NCBI RefSeq assembly: GCF_900103545.1
Contig: NZ_FNHH01000044.1
Location: 1 to 17,271, forward strand
From: Daejeonella rubra
GTDB taxonomy: Bacteria > Bacteroidota > Bacteroidia > Sphingobacteriales > Sphingobacteriaceae
DNA length: 17,271 nucleotides
Reading direction: 5' to 3'
The translations under genes were made by a program, and so were the position numbers. The notes beneath the pieces were generated by a model that did no database searches, was not told the origin of the DNA, and saw nothing but the letters and a program-made list of their open reading frames with translations. Of the stretch, positions 1 through 7,513 are shown one piece after another. Position 1 is the stretch's first letter, and each line of letters opens with the position of its first letter.

Positions 1-91
1 GTGATGTTACAGGCCGGTCTGCCTGGCGTACTTTGCTCCGGAATAAATGGGGTACTTTGTCGCGGAACACTGGCGTACTTTCGTCGGAATA
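1..91. mobile_element. Insertion-sequence end, IS21-like (multiple terminal repeats)
   Basis: Three tandem, imperfect copies of a ~22-bp unit lie at 24-45, 48-69 and 71-91, with periods of 24 and 23 bp. All contain the core GTACTTT followed by a CGGAA element. Tandem transposase-binding repeats at the termini are characteristic of IS21-family elements, which encode IstA and IstB. No istA or istB reading frame lies inside the window, so the body of the element most likely extends off the left edge and this is its far end; a solo remnant is also possible. The exact outer boundary is not visible because the partner end and target duplication are absent. The family assignment is inferred from repeat architecture only. 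Confidence 0.55.
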
Positions 92-669
92 TCTATACTT
101 TTAAAGACTACAGGGTTTCTTGCTGCAAATGCACTATCGAGATTACTATTTGCCTGAATTGCTTTGTATTTAACAAATAAGCTGTCATCAGAGCTTGGAG
201 CCCTTAATAAATCGATAGTTGTATGAAGTTTGTTTTTTACATAACCCTCCGCATATAACGTCATAAATACATTTGATGCTCTTTCATTAACAACCCTTGA
301 TTCGAGTTTTAATACTTGTAAAATAATACTATCCTTACTTAAATGTTTAACACGGAACCAGTTTCGTGCAAAATGAAATAGGTCTTTATGACTATGAAAA
401 ATTCGATAAGATGTGAACTGTTGTTTATCAGAATTAAAAATTTTTAATGAATCGTCTCCTGTAAAATAGATATGCCACTCTGGTTCCAGTTGGAAACCGT
501 GATCATCAATTGACAAACCATTGCTGAATTTTCGGTGAATTTCTGAATATCTGATTCCTTTGATTTTTTCGAAGGAAGGTACAGGCTCTTCATTTATTTT
601 ATTAATAAAGTAACATGATGAAAAGAAGAGCACGAAAAAAAACATCACGGTATTGATAATTAATTTCAT
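7..669 (-). CDS. Putative lipoprotein, 3' end replaced by IS sequence
   Basis: The 220-codon frame begins with a basic N-terminus, a hydrophobic run rich in Phe, and a lipobox-like FSSC ending at Cys19, so an exported lipid-anchored protein is likely. I do not recognise a domain. The middle is hydrophilic with beta-type alternation (residues ~60-150), ending in a native-looking segment around FKSIDI. The last ~23 codons are encoded by the three tandem repeats of the insertion-sequence end, and the stop codon lies inside it. The natural C-terminus has therefore been lost and replaced with an unrelated tail, and the product may be non-functional. The gene starts 39 nt downstream of the serine hydrolase gene on the same strand, so the two were probably co-transcribed. 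AT-rich codon use matches that neighbour more than the housekeeping genes. Confidence 0.6.
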   Translation of the reverse strand: MKLIINTVMFFFVLFFSSCYFINKINEEPVPSFEKIKGIRYSEIHRKFSNGLSIDDHGFQLEPEWHIYFTGDDSLKIFNSDKQQFTSYRIFHSHKDLFHFARNWFRVKHLSKDSIILQVLKLESRVVNERASNVFMTLYAEGYVKNKLHTTIDLLRAPSSDDSLFVKYKAIQANSNLDSAFAARNPVVFKSIDIPTKVRQCSATKYPIYSGAKYARQTGL

Positions 670-708
670 GACTATTTTTTTAAGATGTATACATAATATT
701 AATCCAGA

Positions 709-2217
709 TTACTTATCAGAATTAATTCGTTTTCTAACGTAGTCATTATCGCCATCCAAACCGTATTTTAACCCATAAACTTTATTTTCATCATCCTTTA
801 AAAATTCAATTTCTGCGTTAAAATCTTTAGCGAAAAATTTGCTTTCTGTTTCTGGAAACACTTCAAATTCTTTAAATCCCGTAGCTTTTGCCTTTAAATG
901 ATTCCCTACTTTTGTGATGGTTAAAATCACATTTGGCGCAAACTCATAATTGCCTGCATAGCTTTCAAGAACCGTCTCTACTACAGGATTAAGGGTTTTT
1001 ATTATAGGTGTATAGAAGCCATCCCAGTCATACACTTGTGAAACACTATTTACAACTTCCTGTAAAATCTTATCATTGTTTGAGTTAATCATAACAGCAA
1101 CTCCCTTACCGCCTTCCATGCTGCCATAATAGATACAGACGAAGCCGACATTGCCTCCTTTATGCAAAAAGTACCTTTTTCCATTTTTCTCGTCTATAAA
1201 TACACCTAAGCTGCCATTTTTCGGCAAAGCCGAGTTATTAGTGACTATGTAGGGGTCAAGCATCAATCTGGCAGACTCCTTTGAAAGGATCTTATTAGAT
1301 CTTCCTTCATAAGACAGCTGGCTCTCTACAATAAATTTCGATATATCTGATGGAGTAGTCCATAGTCCTGCAGCCGCCATTTCAGGATGGATTTTATATT
1401 TGCCGGGTAACTCTGCTCCTGTAGGAGAATATGCAGTAGCAAGTGCTTGTATCTTATTAATCTTAACTGGAGTACCAAAAAAACTGTTTGTCATTCCTAT
1501 AGGTTTAAGGACATTATCCAGCATAAATTTATCATAGTTCATTTTGGCTATATCAGCAATCATTAGTTGTGAAACTGTACTACCTCCACCGGAGTACTGA
1601 AACTTAAGACCCGGCTCAAATATTGAATATATTGGTGGTGAATTTGCTGGCTTCTTTCCTTCAAGAATTTCTATTATGGTGGGGATAGTATCTCCACGGT
1701 CATAACCATCGAAGCCCCAAATTGATAAACCTGAAGTATGACTTATTAATTGAATGGGTGTAATTTTCTTTCCATTGGAGATCGAATCATAGTTAAATTT
1801 CCAGCTTTCTAGATAATTATTAATGTCGGTATTCAGGTCAATTTTCTTATCATTTACCAATTTTAAAACTCCAAGGGCATTCAAAGATTTACTTACAGAT
1901 CCGGCTTGAAATAGTGTATTAGCAGTTACAGGGCGTTTTTCTGTAGTATCCGCATATCCATATCCTTTAGCCCATTCGATTTGGTAATTATTAACTACTG
2001 CTATGCTCAGCCCCATAACCTTATAATACTGCATCCTGTCTATTAAGGACCACGGCTGCTCACCCTTAATCCAAATACTGCCTGCTAAACTTTTCTCAAC
2101 CCTTAGAATTCTTTCTTGCACTTCCGGAGAATAACTATTGGATTGCCCGTAAACTTTAACTTGAATAAGTATTATTAGAGGAAATACTATTAGAAGACTT
2201 AAATTTGGTTTTCTCAT
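709..2217 (-). CDS. Secreted serine hydrolase, beta-lactamase (class C / PBP-like) family
   Basis: The 502-residue product has a signal peptide (residues ~1-24, ending VYGQ) and a beta-lactamase/transpeptidase-like serine hydrolase domain (~60-385). The catalytic SxxK motif is SVSK at 107-110, within the typical FQAGSVSKS context. The YxN-equivalent is YSG at 208-210, and the third motif appears as HKGG at 352-355. LISHTSGL at 157-164 is also typical of this family. Residues ~415-500 form a separate C-terminal beta-rich domain like the DUF3471-type tails of such enzymes. Members include D-amino-acid peptidases, esterases and class C beta-lactamases; the HxGG form of the third motif argues for an esterase or peptidase over a true antibiotic-hydrolysing AmpC. 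It probably acts in the periplasm or at the cell surface. It is upstream of the truncated lipoprotein gene on the same strand. Confidence 0.85.
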   Translation of the reverse strand: MRKPNLSLLIVFPLIILIQVKVYGQSNSYSPEVQERILRVEKSLAGSIWIKGEQPWSLIDRMQYYKVMGLSIAVVNNYQIEWAKGYGYADTTEKRPVTANTLFQAGSVSKSLNALGVLKLVNDKKIDLNTDINNYLESWKFNYDSISNGKKITPIQLISHTSGLSIWGFDGYDRGDTIPTIIEILEGKKPANSPPIYSIFEPGLKFQYSGGGSTVSQLMIADIAKMNYDKFMLDNVLKPIGMTNSFFGTPVKINKIQALATAYSPTGAELPGKYKIHPEMAAAGLWTTPSDISKFIVESQLSYEGRSNKILSKESARLMLDPYIVTNNSALPKNGSLGVFIDEKNGKRYFLHKGGNVGFVCIYYGSMEGGKGVAVMINSNNDKILQEVVNSVSQVYDWDGFYTPIIKTLNPVVETVLESYAGNYEFAPNVILTITKVGNHLKAKATGFKEFEVFPETESKFFAKDFNAEIEFLKDDENKVYGLKYGLDGDNDYVRKRINSDK

Positions 2218-2429
2218 GTTTGGAAGGAATAAACCATAATAAATATATAAAATACATCTGAAAATCTGAAATGAATATACAGAAATGAACTTGGTTGAAG
2301 TCCTAAAAAATCTGAGACGAGGTTTGTGTCCTATACAGAGGGTCCGTAGAATATTTTAGACACTTAAGATTTTCAATTTTGTCGAGGTTACTCTCCTCAT
2401 GCTGACGCGAACTTAACTCGTGCCTTTTC

Positions 2430-3602
2430 TTAACAGACAATGCTCCCCGTCCCATCTTCAATCTCTACCACATAAGCCAGCATTTCAGTACCCGTTTGGT
2501 CGCGGTAAGCATCACCCACTTTTTTGATGAGTGCATCAACCGCTTCAGTCTTTACCAGGTTAATGGTACAGCCTCCAAAACCACCGCCCATCATGCGGGC
2601 ACCGATCACATCCGGATCATTTTTAACCAGGTCGACCAATAGATCCAGTTCATTACAACTAACCTCATACAGATCTTTCAATCCGGCATGAGTTTCAAAC
2701 ATGCGTTTCCCAAAAGTTTGCATATCCTTGTTTTCCAGATCATTACATGCATTGAGCAGTCGCTGAATTTCTGCAACAATAAAGGTACATCTCGTATAAA
2801 CGATCTCACTAACAGGCTTAACAAGCTCCAATAACATTTCTTCTGTGGCATCCCGTAAACTCAATACATCCGGATGGACCGCCTGAATTAATTTTACCCC
2901 AGCTTCGCATTGCTCCCGGCGTTCATTATAGGCTGAAGAAGCGAGTGAATGCTTCACGCGGGTATCGAGCAATACAATTTTGATGTTATTGGCATGAAAG
3001 GGAACAAAGGCATATTCCAGACTTCGGCAATCCAGACGGATGAGCTGACCTTTTTTACCAAACATGCTGGCAAACTGGTCCATGATACCGCATTTTACAC
3101 CAACAAACTCATTTTCTGCAGCCTGTGCCAACCGGACAAGCGCCATTTTTTCATAATTGAGATTAAAAATGGTATTCAGCGCATAAGCTGTTGCACATTC
3201 AAGTGCCGCTGATGATGATAGTCCCGCGCCAGGAGGAATATCCCCGCCAAACACAATATTGAAACCATGATCAAGGGAATGACTCTTCTGAATCTGTTCC
3301 ACAACTCCCAAAAGGTAATCGGGCCAGAGCTTACCGCTGCGTTTTATAGAATCAAGATTAGTTTGATAATCATACTGATAATCAAGTGAGTACAAGCTAA
3401 TCAGCCGGTCTTCACGAGGATGAATACCCAGATAGATCGCTTTATTGATCGCTGCGGGTAGTACAAATCCCATATTATAATCTGTATGCTCCCCGATCAG
3501 GTTGATCCTGCCGGGTGAACGGATGATTAAAGCTTCCTGCGCAAAGAGTTGCTGGAATTTTTCGCGGATTATTGTCGGGTAATCGGAGATGTTGTGAGTC
3601 AT
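2430..3602 (-). CDS. galK: Galactokinase
   Basis: Galactokinase phosphorylates alpha-D-galactose to galactose 1-phosphate with ATP, the first committed step of the Leloir pathway, in the cytoplasm. The product shows the galactokinase signature GRINLIGEHTDYN at 31-43, the GHMP-kinase ATP-binding loop PPGAGLSSSAA at 123-133, the catalytic aspartate in CGIMDQ (Asp175), and the C-terminal glycine-rich GARMMGGGFGG motif. The ATG at 3602 gives 390 residues, close to the usual ~380-390. An in-frame TTG at 3626 would add eight Lys-rich residues not expected in the family, so I prefer the ATG. No galT, galE or mutarotase gene is adjacent, so this is a stand-alone copy here. Identification is firm. Confidence 0.95.
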   Translation of the reverse strand: MTHNISDYPTIIREKFQQLFAQEALIIRSPGRINLIGEHTDYNMGFVLPAAINKAIYLGIHPREDRLISLYSLDYQYDYQTNLDSIKRSGKLWPDYLLGVVEQIQKSHSLDHGFNIVFGGDIPPGAGLSSSAALECATAYALNTIFNLNYEKMALVRLAQAAENEFVGVKCGIMDQFASMFGKKGQLIRLDCRSLEYAFVPFHANNIKIVLLDTRVKHSLASSAYNERREQCEAGVKLIQAVHPDVLSLRDATEEMLLELVKPVSEIVYTRCTFIVAEIQRLLNACNDLENKDMQTFGKRMFETHAGLKDLYEVSCNELDLLVDLVKNDPDVIGARMMGGGFGGCTINLVKTEAVDALIKKVGDAYRDQTGTEMLAYVVEIEDGTGSIVC

Positions 3603-3748
3603 TTTTTGTTTGGTGTTCTTTTTCAAACATCCTGATTTATTTGGATTTTTTTGTAGGGAGAAGTGGGATTTATTAGATTGAATAGAAAAAATATAGTTAT
3701 TAATTCATAAATAGTTTTTTCCGCTCTTGCCGGGAGAGGGCAATCCTT

Positions 3749-3793
3749 TTCCCATCAGCCCCTCCGAATGGCTTTAGCCGTGCGGGCTGGGAA
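3749..3793. repeat. Palindromic hairpin element
   Basis: The arms TTCCC-atc-AGCCC type (3749-3761) and GGGCTGGGAA (3784-3793) pair with a three-base bulge. Inside the loop is a second perfect stem, GGCT-TT-AGCC (3770-3779). The structure is not followed by a T-run on either strand, so it is not a standard intrinsic terminator; a REP-like element is more likely. Confidence 0.45.
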
Positions 3794-4201
3794 TTAAGTA
3801 ATGCCGACAGCGGTGAGTAACAGCCGCGTCTTCCTGGTATTTCTTGTAAATCCACGCTTTATTCTATCAGTGCAATCCAAGCCGTGTTAGTGGAAGTGTA
3901 AGAGATGAATGGATTTAAAGCACTTCTCAGGATTGCTTAACTGCAGTGATTTATGAAACGTCATTGCATGAATAAAGCGCGCCTTTACTACGAAATCCCA
4001 GGAGGCCGGTCCCTGCAATTGGCAATAGCTTTTATATATGAAAGGGTGTTACCCACCGAAAGTGATAGATGGTATTATGTCTGTGATAAAAGGCTTAGTT
4101 TTTCTATGGAAAACTCAATTTTATTCCGGATAGACAGTTATTTGACCCTAAATACCCAACCTAAAACAAGAATATTACCTCCATCAACCAATATTTCCTA
4201 T

Positions 4202-4228
4202 TTTGAGCGTTTAATATTTTTAATTTTG
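4202..4228 (+). promoter_or_regulatory. Candidate Bacteroidota-type promoter for the thioredoxin-like gene
   Basis: TAATTTTG at 4221-4228 is an exact match to the Bacteroidota -7 element TAnnTTTG and lies 25 nt before the ATG. A TTTG at 4202-4205 could be the -33 box, but its 15-bp spacer is shorter than the usual ~19-21, so only the -7 box is well supported. Confidence 0.35.
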
Positions 4229-4253
4229 CGATATCATCCTTAGAAGCATATAC

Positions 4254-5399
4254 ATGAGATACATACCGATAATTTTTTTATTCTTTTTGTTGATAAGTCC
4301 GGTTTTGGGCTTAGCACAGCAGGGCACTTATACCATCAGCGGAACGGTGAGTAAGCCCGAAATAAAAACCCTTTACTTTACTCAAACTTCATTTTTTGAT
4401 GCTAATGCGAAGGGAAATGTTCAGAAAATTGAAGTTGTAAACGGTAAATTCAGCATCAATGGAATGATAGATGAACCTGTTCCAGCATTTCTTTCGCTGT
4501 CCGAAGATTATAAAAAAATTGGTTCGCGGCCCAAAGAGTTTATCCTCGATAAGGGGACTATTTCCGTGGAAATCACCTCCGATCTGGCCGATGCTTTGGT
4601 TAAAGGTTCAAAAGCTCAGGATGATCTCTTTCAGTACAATGTTGAAAATGCACCCTATTCTGCGAAGGTAAATGCCATCAACGAAGAGGCGCAACGACTA
4701 TCCATCGGGGGAATAGCAGCTGATTCCATTGGCCGACTGTTTCGCATTCCTTTCCGCGATGCAGGCAGAGAGCTGGCAAATTTTCAAAAGAAATTCGTGC
4801 AAAAGAATTCCTCTGCTTTTGTTTCCTTATTGCTGATCCCCAATATTGCCGGAGCTACCAATAATTATATTGAGGCCGATAATCTGTTTTCGGGACTGAG
4901 TGGTGAAATTCAATCAGGCGCTACCGCAAAAGCCATCCGGGAATACATAAACAGTCAGAAAAAAACCTCAGTAGGTGCAATGGCCCCTGATTTTGCGCTC
5001 GCTGATACTTCAGGAAAGAAGTTGGCTTTATCTAAGCTAAAAGGGAAATATGTACTTCTTGATTTCTGGGCGGCCTGGTGTGCGCCATGCAGGCAGGAAA
5101 ACCCCAATGTGGTTCAGGCGTTCAAGACCTATAAGAATAATGGATTTACCGTCTTTGGCGTCTCCCTCGATAAGGAAAAAAAGAGCTGGCTAAAGGCTAT
5201 TCAGGATGATAAACTGCAATGGCAGCATGTTTCCGACCTTAAATTCTGGGGAAGTGAAGCCGCAGCATTATATGGGATCACCAGTATCCCGCGTAATTTT
5301 TTACTGGATCCCAATGGAATGATCATCGGGCGTGATCTCCGCGGAGAAGAACTGCTGGATAAATTGGAAGAGCTATTTCCCTCGAAGAAAATAAATTAA
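4254..5399 (+). CDS. DUF4369-type N-terminus plus TlpA/AhpC-TSA thioredoxin-fold protein
   Basis: The 381-residue exported protein has a signal peptide (~1-22, cut near LAQ). Residues ~25-120 form a beta-rich domain like DUF4369, common in Bacteroidota. A linker or helical region spans ~120-235, and a TlpA/AhpC-TSA-like thioredoxin domain spans ~238-375. The redox motif WCAPC has Cys276 and Cys279, in the canonical FWAAWCAPCR context. The cis-proline loop is TSIPRNF (Pro346). It is expected to be a periplasmic or membrane-associated thiol-disulfide oxidoreductase, possibly acting in cytochrome c maturation or reduction of envelope disulfides; the partner cannot be told from sequence. Both active cysteines are intact, so it should be redox-active. 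It converges on purD, with stop codons 3 bp apart. The ATG start is supported by the signal peptide directly following it. Confidence 0.9.
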   Translation: MRYIPIIFLFFLLISPVLGLAQQGTYTISGTVSKPEIKTLYFTQTSFFDANAKGNVQKIEVVNGKFSINGMIDEPVPAFLSLSEDYKKIGSRPKEFILDKGTISVEITSDLADALVKGSKAQDDLFQYNVENAPYSAKVNAINEEAQRLSIGGIAADSIGRLFRIPFRDAGRELANFQKKFVQKNSSAFVSLLLIPNIAGATNNYIEADNLFSGLSGEIQSGATAKAIREYINSQKKTSVGAMAPDFALADTSGKKLALSKLKGKYVLLDFWAAWCAPCRQENPNVVQAFKTYKNNGFTVFGVSLDKEKKSWLKAIQDDKLQWQHVSDLKFWGSEAAALYGITSIPRNFLLDPNGMIIGRDLRGEELLDKLEELFPSKKIN

Positions 5400-5402
5400 T
5401 AT

Positions 5403-6698
5403 CTAAGAAATCCCCATCAGATCGACGCCAATATCCGGACGGAAATAACGTCCGTCAAAATAGATCCTTCCTGCATCAGCAGTGGCATTTTGCACGGCAT
5501 CAAAGAGGTTATCCTGCAGGGAGGTGATAGCGATTACCCGCCCTCCATTAGATTTGATAACCCCATTATCGAGTTCCGTACCCGCATGAAAAGCAATGGA
5601 ATGTCGAAGGTTTTCTATGCCTGTGATGGTTTTTCCTTTGGAATATTCACCCGGATATCCACCGGCAACGATCATGACTGTGGCAGCCGTTTTCGGTGAA
5701 ATCAGTAATTCCTTCTCTGACAGATTTTCATTGGCAACGCCCAGAAAAAGATCGACCAGGTCACTTTCAATTCTTGGGATCACACTTTCAGTCTCCGGAT
5801 CACCCATGCGCACATTGTATTCAATCACATAAGGTTCCCTTCCCTGAGGATTGTTTGAGGCCATCAGACCTATAAAAATGAATCCTTTATACGGAATATT
5901 ATCTTTTTTTAACCCCTCTATGGTAGGAATGATCACCCGGTCTTCTACTTTTTTCATGAATTCGGCATCCGCAAAAGAAACAGGAGAAACAGATCCCATT
6001 CCACCGGTATTCAAGCCCGTATCACCTTCTCCAATACGTTTATAATCTTTCGCTTCAGGCAGGATCTTATAGCTTTTTCCATCCGTTAACACAAAGACAG
6101 AAAGTTCAATTCCGGTTAAAAACTCTTCAATAACCACGGTGCTGCTGGCTTCTCCGAACTTTGCATCAGAAATCATGGCTTTCAGTTCAGTTTTGGCATC
6201 CTCCAGGCTTTCGCAGATCAAAACCCCCTTTCCGGCAGCCAGGCCATCAGCCTTTAAAACGATCGGGAGTTTCTGTGTCTCCAGGTATGTTAAGCCTTCT
6301 TCCAGATTTGCTTTATTGAATGATCTGAAGGCCGCGGTTGGGATCCCATGGCGGATCATAAACTGCTTTGAAAAATCCTTGCTGCCTTCCAGTTGTGCTC
6401 CATGCATCTGTGGACCGATCACCGGGATATGTTTAAGATCCTCGCGATCAAGAAAAAAATCATGAATTCCTTTTACCAGCGGTTCTTCAGGCCCTACCAC
6501 CACCAACTGCACATTGTTCTTCAGCACAAATTCAGCAATGCCTTCAAAATCTGTTGGTTTTAGGTTTACATTTTTACCATAAGCCGATGTTCCGGCATTT
6601 CCGGGTGCAATATAAAGTTGCGATAAAAGACTGCTTTGAGCCATTTTTGAGGCGAAAGCACTTTCACGTCCACCCGAGCCGAGTATTAGGATATTCAT
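5403..6698 (-). CDS. purD: Phosphoribosylamine-glycine ligase (GAR synthetase)
   Basis: PurD joins glycine to 5-phosphoribosylamine with ATP, giving glycinamide ribonucleotide in de novo purine synthesis (cytoplasm). At 431 residues it has the usual family length. The N-terminal loop is GSGGRES (7-13), followed by an ATP-grasp region with LKADGLAAGKGV (148-159). The family signature RMGDPE falls at 297-302, and the C-terminal GGYPG motif is present. One oddity: the N-terminal loop normally reads GGREH, and here the histidine is serine (residue 13); all other hallmarks are intact, so I expect an active enzyme. The gene stands alone; no other pur genes are adjacent. It converges with the thioredoxin-like gene without room for a separate terminator. 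Confidence 0.95.
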   Translation of the reverse strand: MNILILGSGGRESAFASKMAQSSLLSQLYIAPGNAGTSAYGKNVNLKPTDFEGIAEFVLKNNVQLVVVGPEEPLVKGIHDFFLDREDLKHIPVIGPQMHGAQLEGSKDFSKQFMIRHGIPTAAFRSFNKANLEEGLTYLETQKLPIVLKADGLAAGKGVLICESLEDAKTELKAMISDAKFGEASSTVVIEEFLTGIELSVFVLTDGKSYKILPEAKDYKRIGEGDTGLNTGGMGSVSPVSFADAEFMKKVEDRVIIPTIEGLKKDNIPYKGFIFIGLMASNNPQGREPYVIEYNVRMGDPETESVIPRIESDLVDLFLGVANENLSEKELLISPKTAATVMIVAGGYPGEYSKGKTITGIENLRHSIAFHAGTELDNGVIKSNGGRVIAITSLQDNLFDAVQNATADAGRIYFDGRYFRPDIGVDLMGIS

Positions 6699-6702
6699 TC
6701 TG

Positions 6703-6732
6703 TAAAGATAGGCTGAATTAACAAATGAACAA
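6703..6732 (-). promoter_or_regulatory. Weak candidate promoter for purD
   Basis: On the minus strand, TTG (6732-6730) is followed after exactly 19 bp by TATCTTTA (6710-6703), one base off the TAnnTTTG -7 consensus. The -7 box ends only 4 nt before the ATG, which would give a leaderless or near-leaderless message, so this is uncertain. Confidence 0.25.
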
Positions 6733-6806
6733 GGGAATTGTCAATTTGTAAAGTATACATTTTGGGATGGATGGGAAATGGTTTTTGGTGGGATAGATGA
6801 GAAATA

Positions 6807-6861
6807 GGAGCCGCTTGATCATTTAACTGATTACTATCCGAAGTTTTACTGTAGCGGCTCC
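6807..6861. repeat. Inverted repeat GGAGCCGCT/AGCGGCTCC
   Basis: A perfect 9-bp inverted repeat has arms at 6807-6815 and 6853-6861 around a 37-bp AT-rich loop. There is no T-run directly after either arm. It could be the ends of a small insert, or a stem in a short transcript; function unknown. Confidence 0.45.
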
Positions 6862-7063
6862 CTAAGATGTGCAATAAATAAGAGTCTTCTGACTAGTTTA
6901 AACAACAAAATAATCTTTTATTACTATCCTGAATTCAATTTTTGTCTTGTTCACGAAGTTCCCTCACCTGCTGAAGGGCAGGTTTCAGGATGACATTTGC
7001 TTTAAATTCGAATTATTTTTTTTGCTAAATGCAGCTTTTTATTTCCAACTACAAGGAGGCAGT

Positions 7064-7153
7064 CTCGCAAAGACGCTAAGGCGCAAATAGTTAGGGGCTA
7101 TTTAGGAATATTCGTTTCAACTATGCAATTGCGTCTCTGCGTCTTTGCGCGAG
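7064..7153. repeat. Palindromic 'cgcaaagacgc' repeat element
   Basis: The left arm (7064-7087, CTCGCAAAGACGC...) and the right arm (7126-7153, ...GCGTCTTTGCGCGAG) are imperfect reverse complements, matching over about 20 of 24 positions around a ~38-bp AT-rich centre. The cgcaaagacgc unit is a familiar dispersed intergenic repeat of Bacteroidota genomes. It is non-coding and probably folds as a hairpin when transcribed. Confidence 0.6.
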
Positions 7154-7158
7154 TTAAT

Positions 7159-7241
7159 TTGTCATTGCACTGCGTGGCAATCTCAAAATCAATTGAAAGC
7201 TAATCAGGAGATTGCTTCATCGTGCCTCTTCGCAATGACAA
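7159..7241. repeat. REP/MITE-like palindrome with GTCATTGC / GCAATGAC ends
   Basis: An 83-bp element has perfect 10-bp terminal inverted repeats TTGTCATTGC (7159-7168) and GCAATGACAA (7232-7241). Nested inside are GCAATCTC (7177-7184) and GAGATTGC (7208-7215), also perfect inverts. The layout (ends reading gtcattgc, inner GGCAATCTC / GAGATTGCTTC) matches a repeat class very widespread in Bacteroidota intergenic DNA, possibly mobilised by a REP-type transposase. It starts 6 bp after the neighbouring palindrome. Confidence 0.7.
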
Positions 7242-7419
7242 GAAAATGGTGCTCCTCTCATCGTAAACTAAGAATTCCAATCATACGCCTCCAACAATTA
7301 AACCACATCCCCATCACTCAATTGAGCTCATTGCTAACAATCAAACCATTGAAAGAATTGAAATATACACCACAAGGCTGATTCGATCTGCCCTCTCATT
7401 ATCCTCCTGTAGGTTAGCA

Positions 7420-7471
7420 GAGAATAATCAGTTTATTTACCGCATTCTTGCGGAGAATAATCGTAATTTTG
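7420..7471 (+). promoter_or_regulatory. Candidate secA promoter with direct repeat and hairpin
   Basis: TAATTTTG at 7464-7471 exactly matches the Bacteroidota -7 box TAnnTTTG. No TTTG sits at the right distance upstream. Instead there is a perfect 10-bp direct repeat GAGAATAATC (7420-7429 and 7453-7462, 33 bp apart, about three helix turns) flanking a small hairpin CCGCA-TTCT-TGCGG (7440-7453). The repeats could be a protein-binding site for an activator that compensates for the missing -33 box; that role is inference. Confidence 0.4.
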
Positions 7472-7513
7472 CACGCCAATTGTGCCATTCTGGCTAATTA
7501 TTAGCTGTGGCGT
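7471..7513 (+). promoter_or_regulatory. Structured 5' leader of secA
   Basis: Just downstream of the -7 box lie the outer stem ACGCCA (7473-7478)/TGGCGT (7508-7513) and an inner odd palindrome GCTAAT-T-ATTAGC (7493-7505). A competing stem, GCAC (7471-7474)/GTGC (7482-7485), overlaps the outer left arm. Two mutually exclusive folds are therefore possible about 40 nt ahead of the ATG. No coding leader peptide is evident. Confidence 0.35.

Larger units (their letters stand above)
3603..4253. other. Gene-free stretch between galK and the thioredoxin-like gene
   Basis: About 650 bp without a convincing gene. The segment 3719-3935 is more GC-rich than its surroundings and holds a strong hairpin (listed separately) and a smaller one (TTGCC/GGCAA at 3727-3731 and 3739-3743). 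A 96-codon frame at 3953-4243 has no recognisable family features and is not called. The right end carries a promoter-like box for the gene starting at 4254. The composition and hairpins suggest a dispersed repeat or degraded insert, but I cannot show a second copy here. Confidence 0.5.

Noticed and set aside
709..2217. Annotation of the serine hydrolase as an antibiotic-resistance AmpC beta-lactamase
   Set aside because: The third motif is HKGG where class C beta-lactamases have KTG, and a C-terminal extra domain is present; this is the esterase/peptidase-like branch, so a resistance claim is unsupported.
2300..2429. Partial inverted repeats between the serine hydrolase gene and galK, for example GTGTC...GACAC near 2327-2363 and GAGG...CCTC near 2384-2399
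   Set aside because: Stems of only 4-5 bp, no T-run, no second copy in the window; too weak to call a terminator or insertion-sequence remnant.
3953..4243. 96-codon plus-strand frame between galK and the thioredoxin-like gene
   Set aside because: No recognisable motif, odd composition, no plausible promoter or ribosome site, and it sits in DNA that looks repeat-like; most likely a chance frame.
7145..7381. 78-codon plus-strand frame upstream of secA
   Set aside because: It reads straight through the two palindromic repeats and has no protein-like features.
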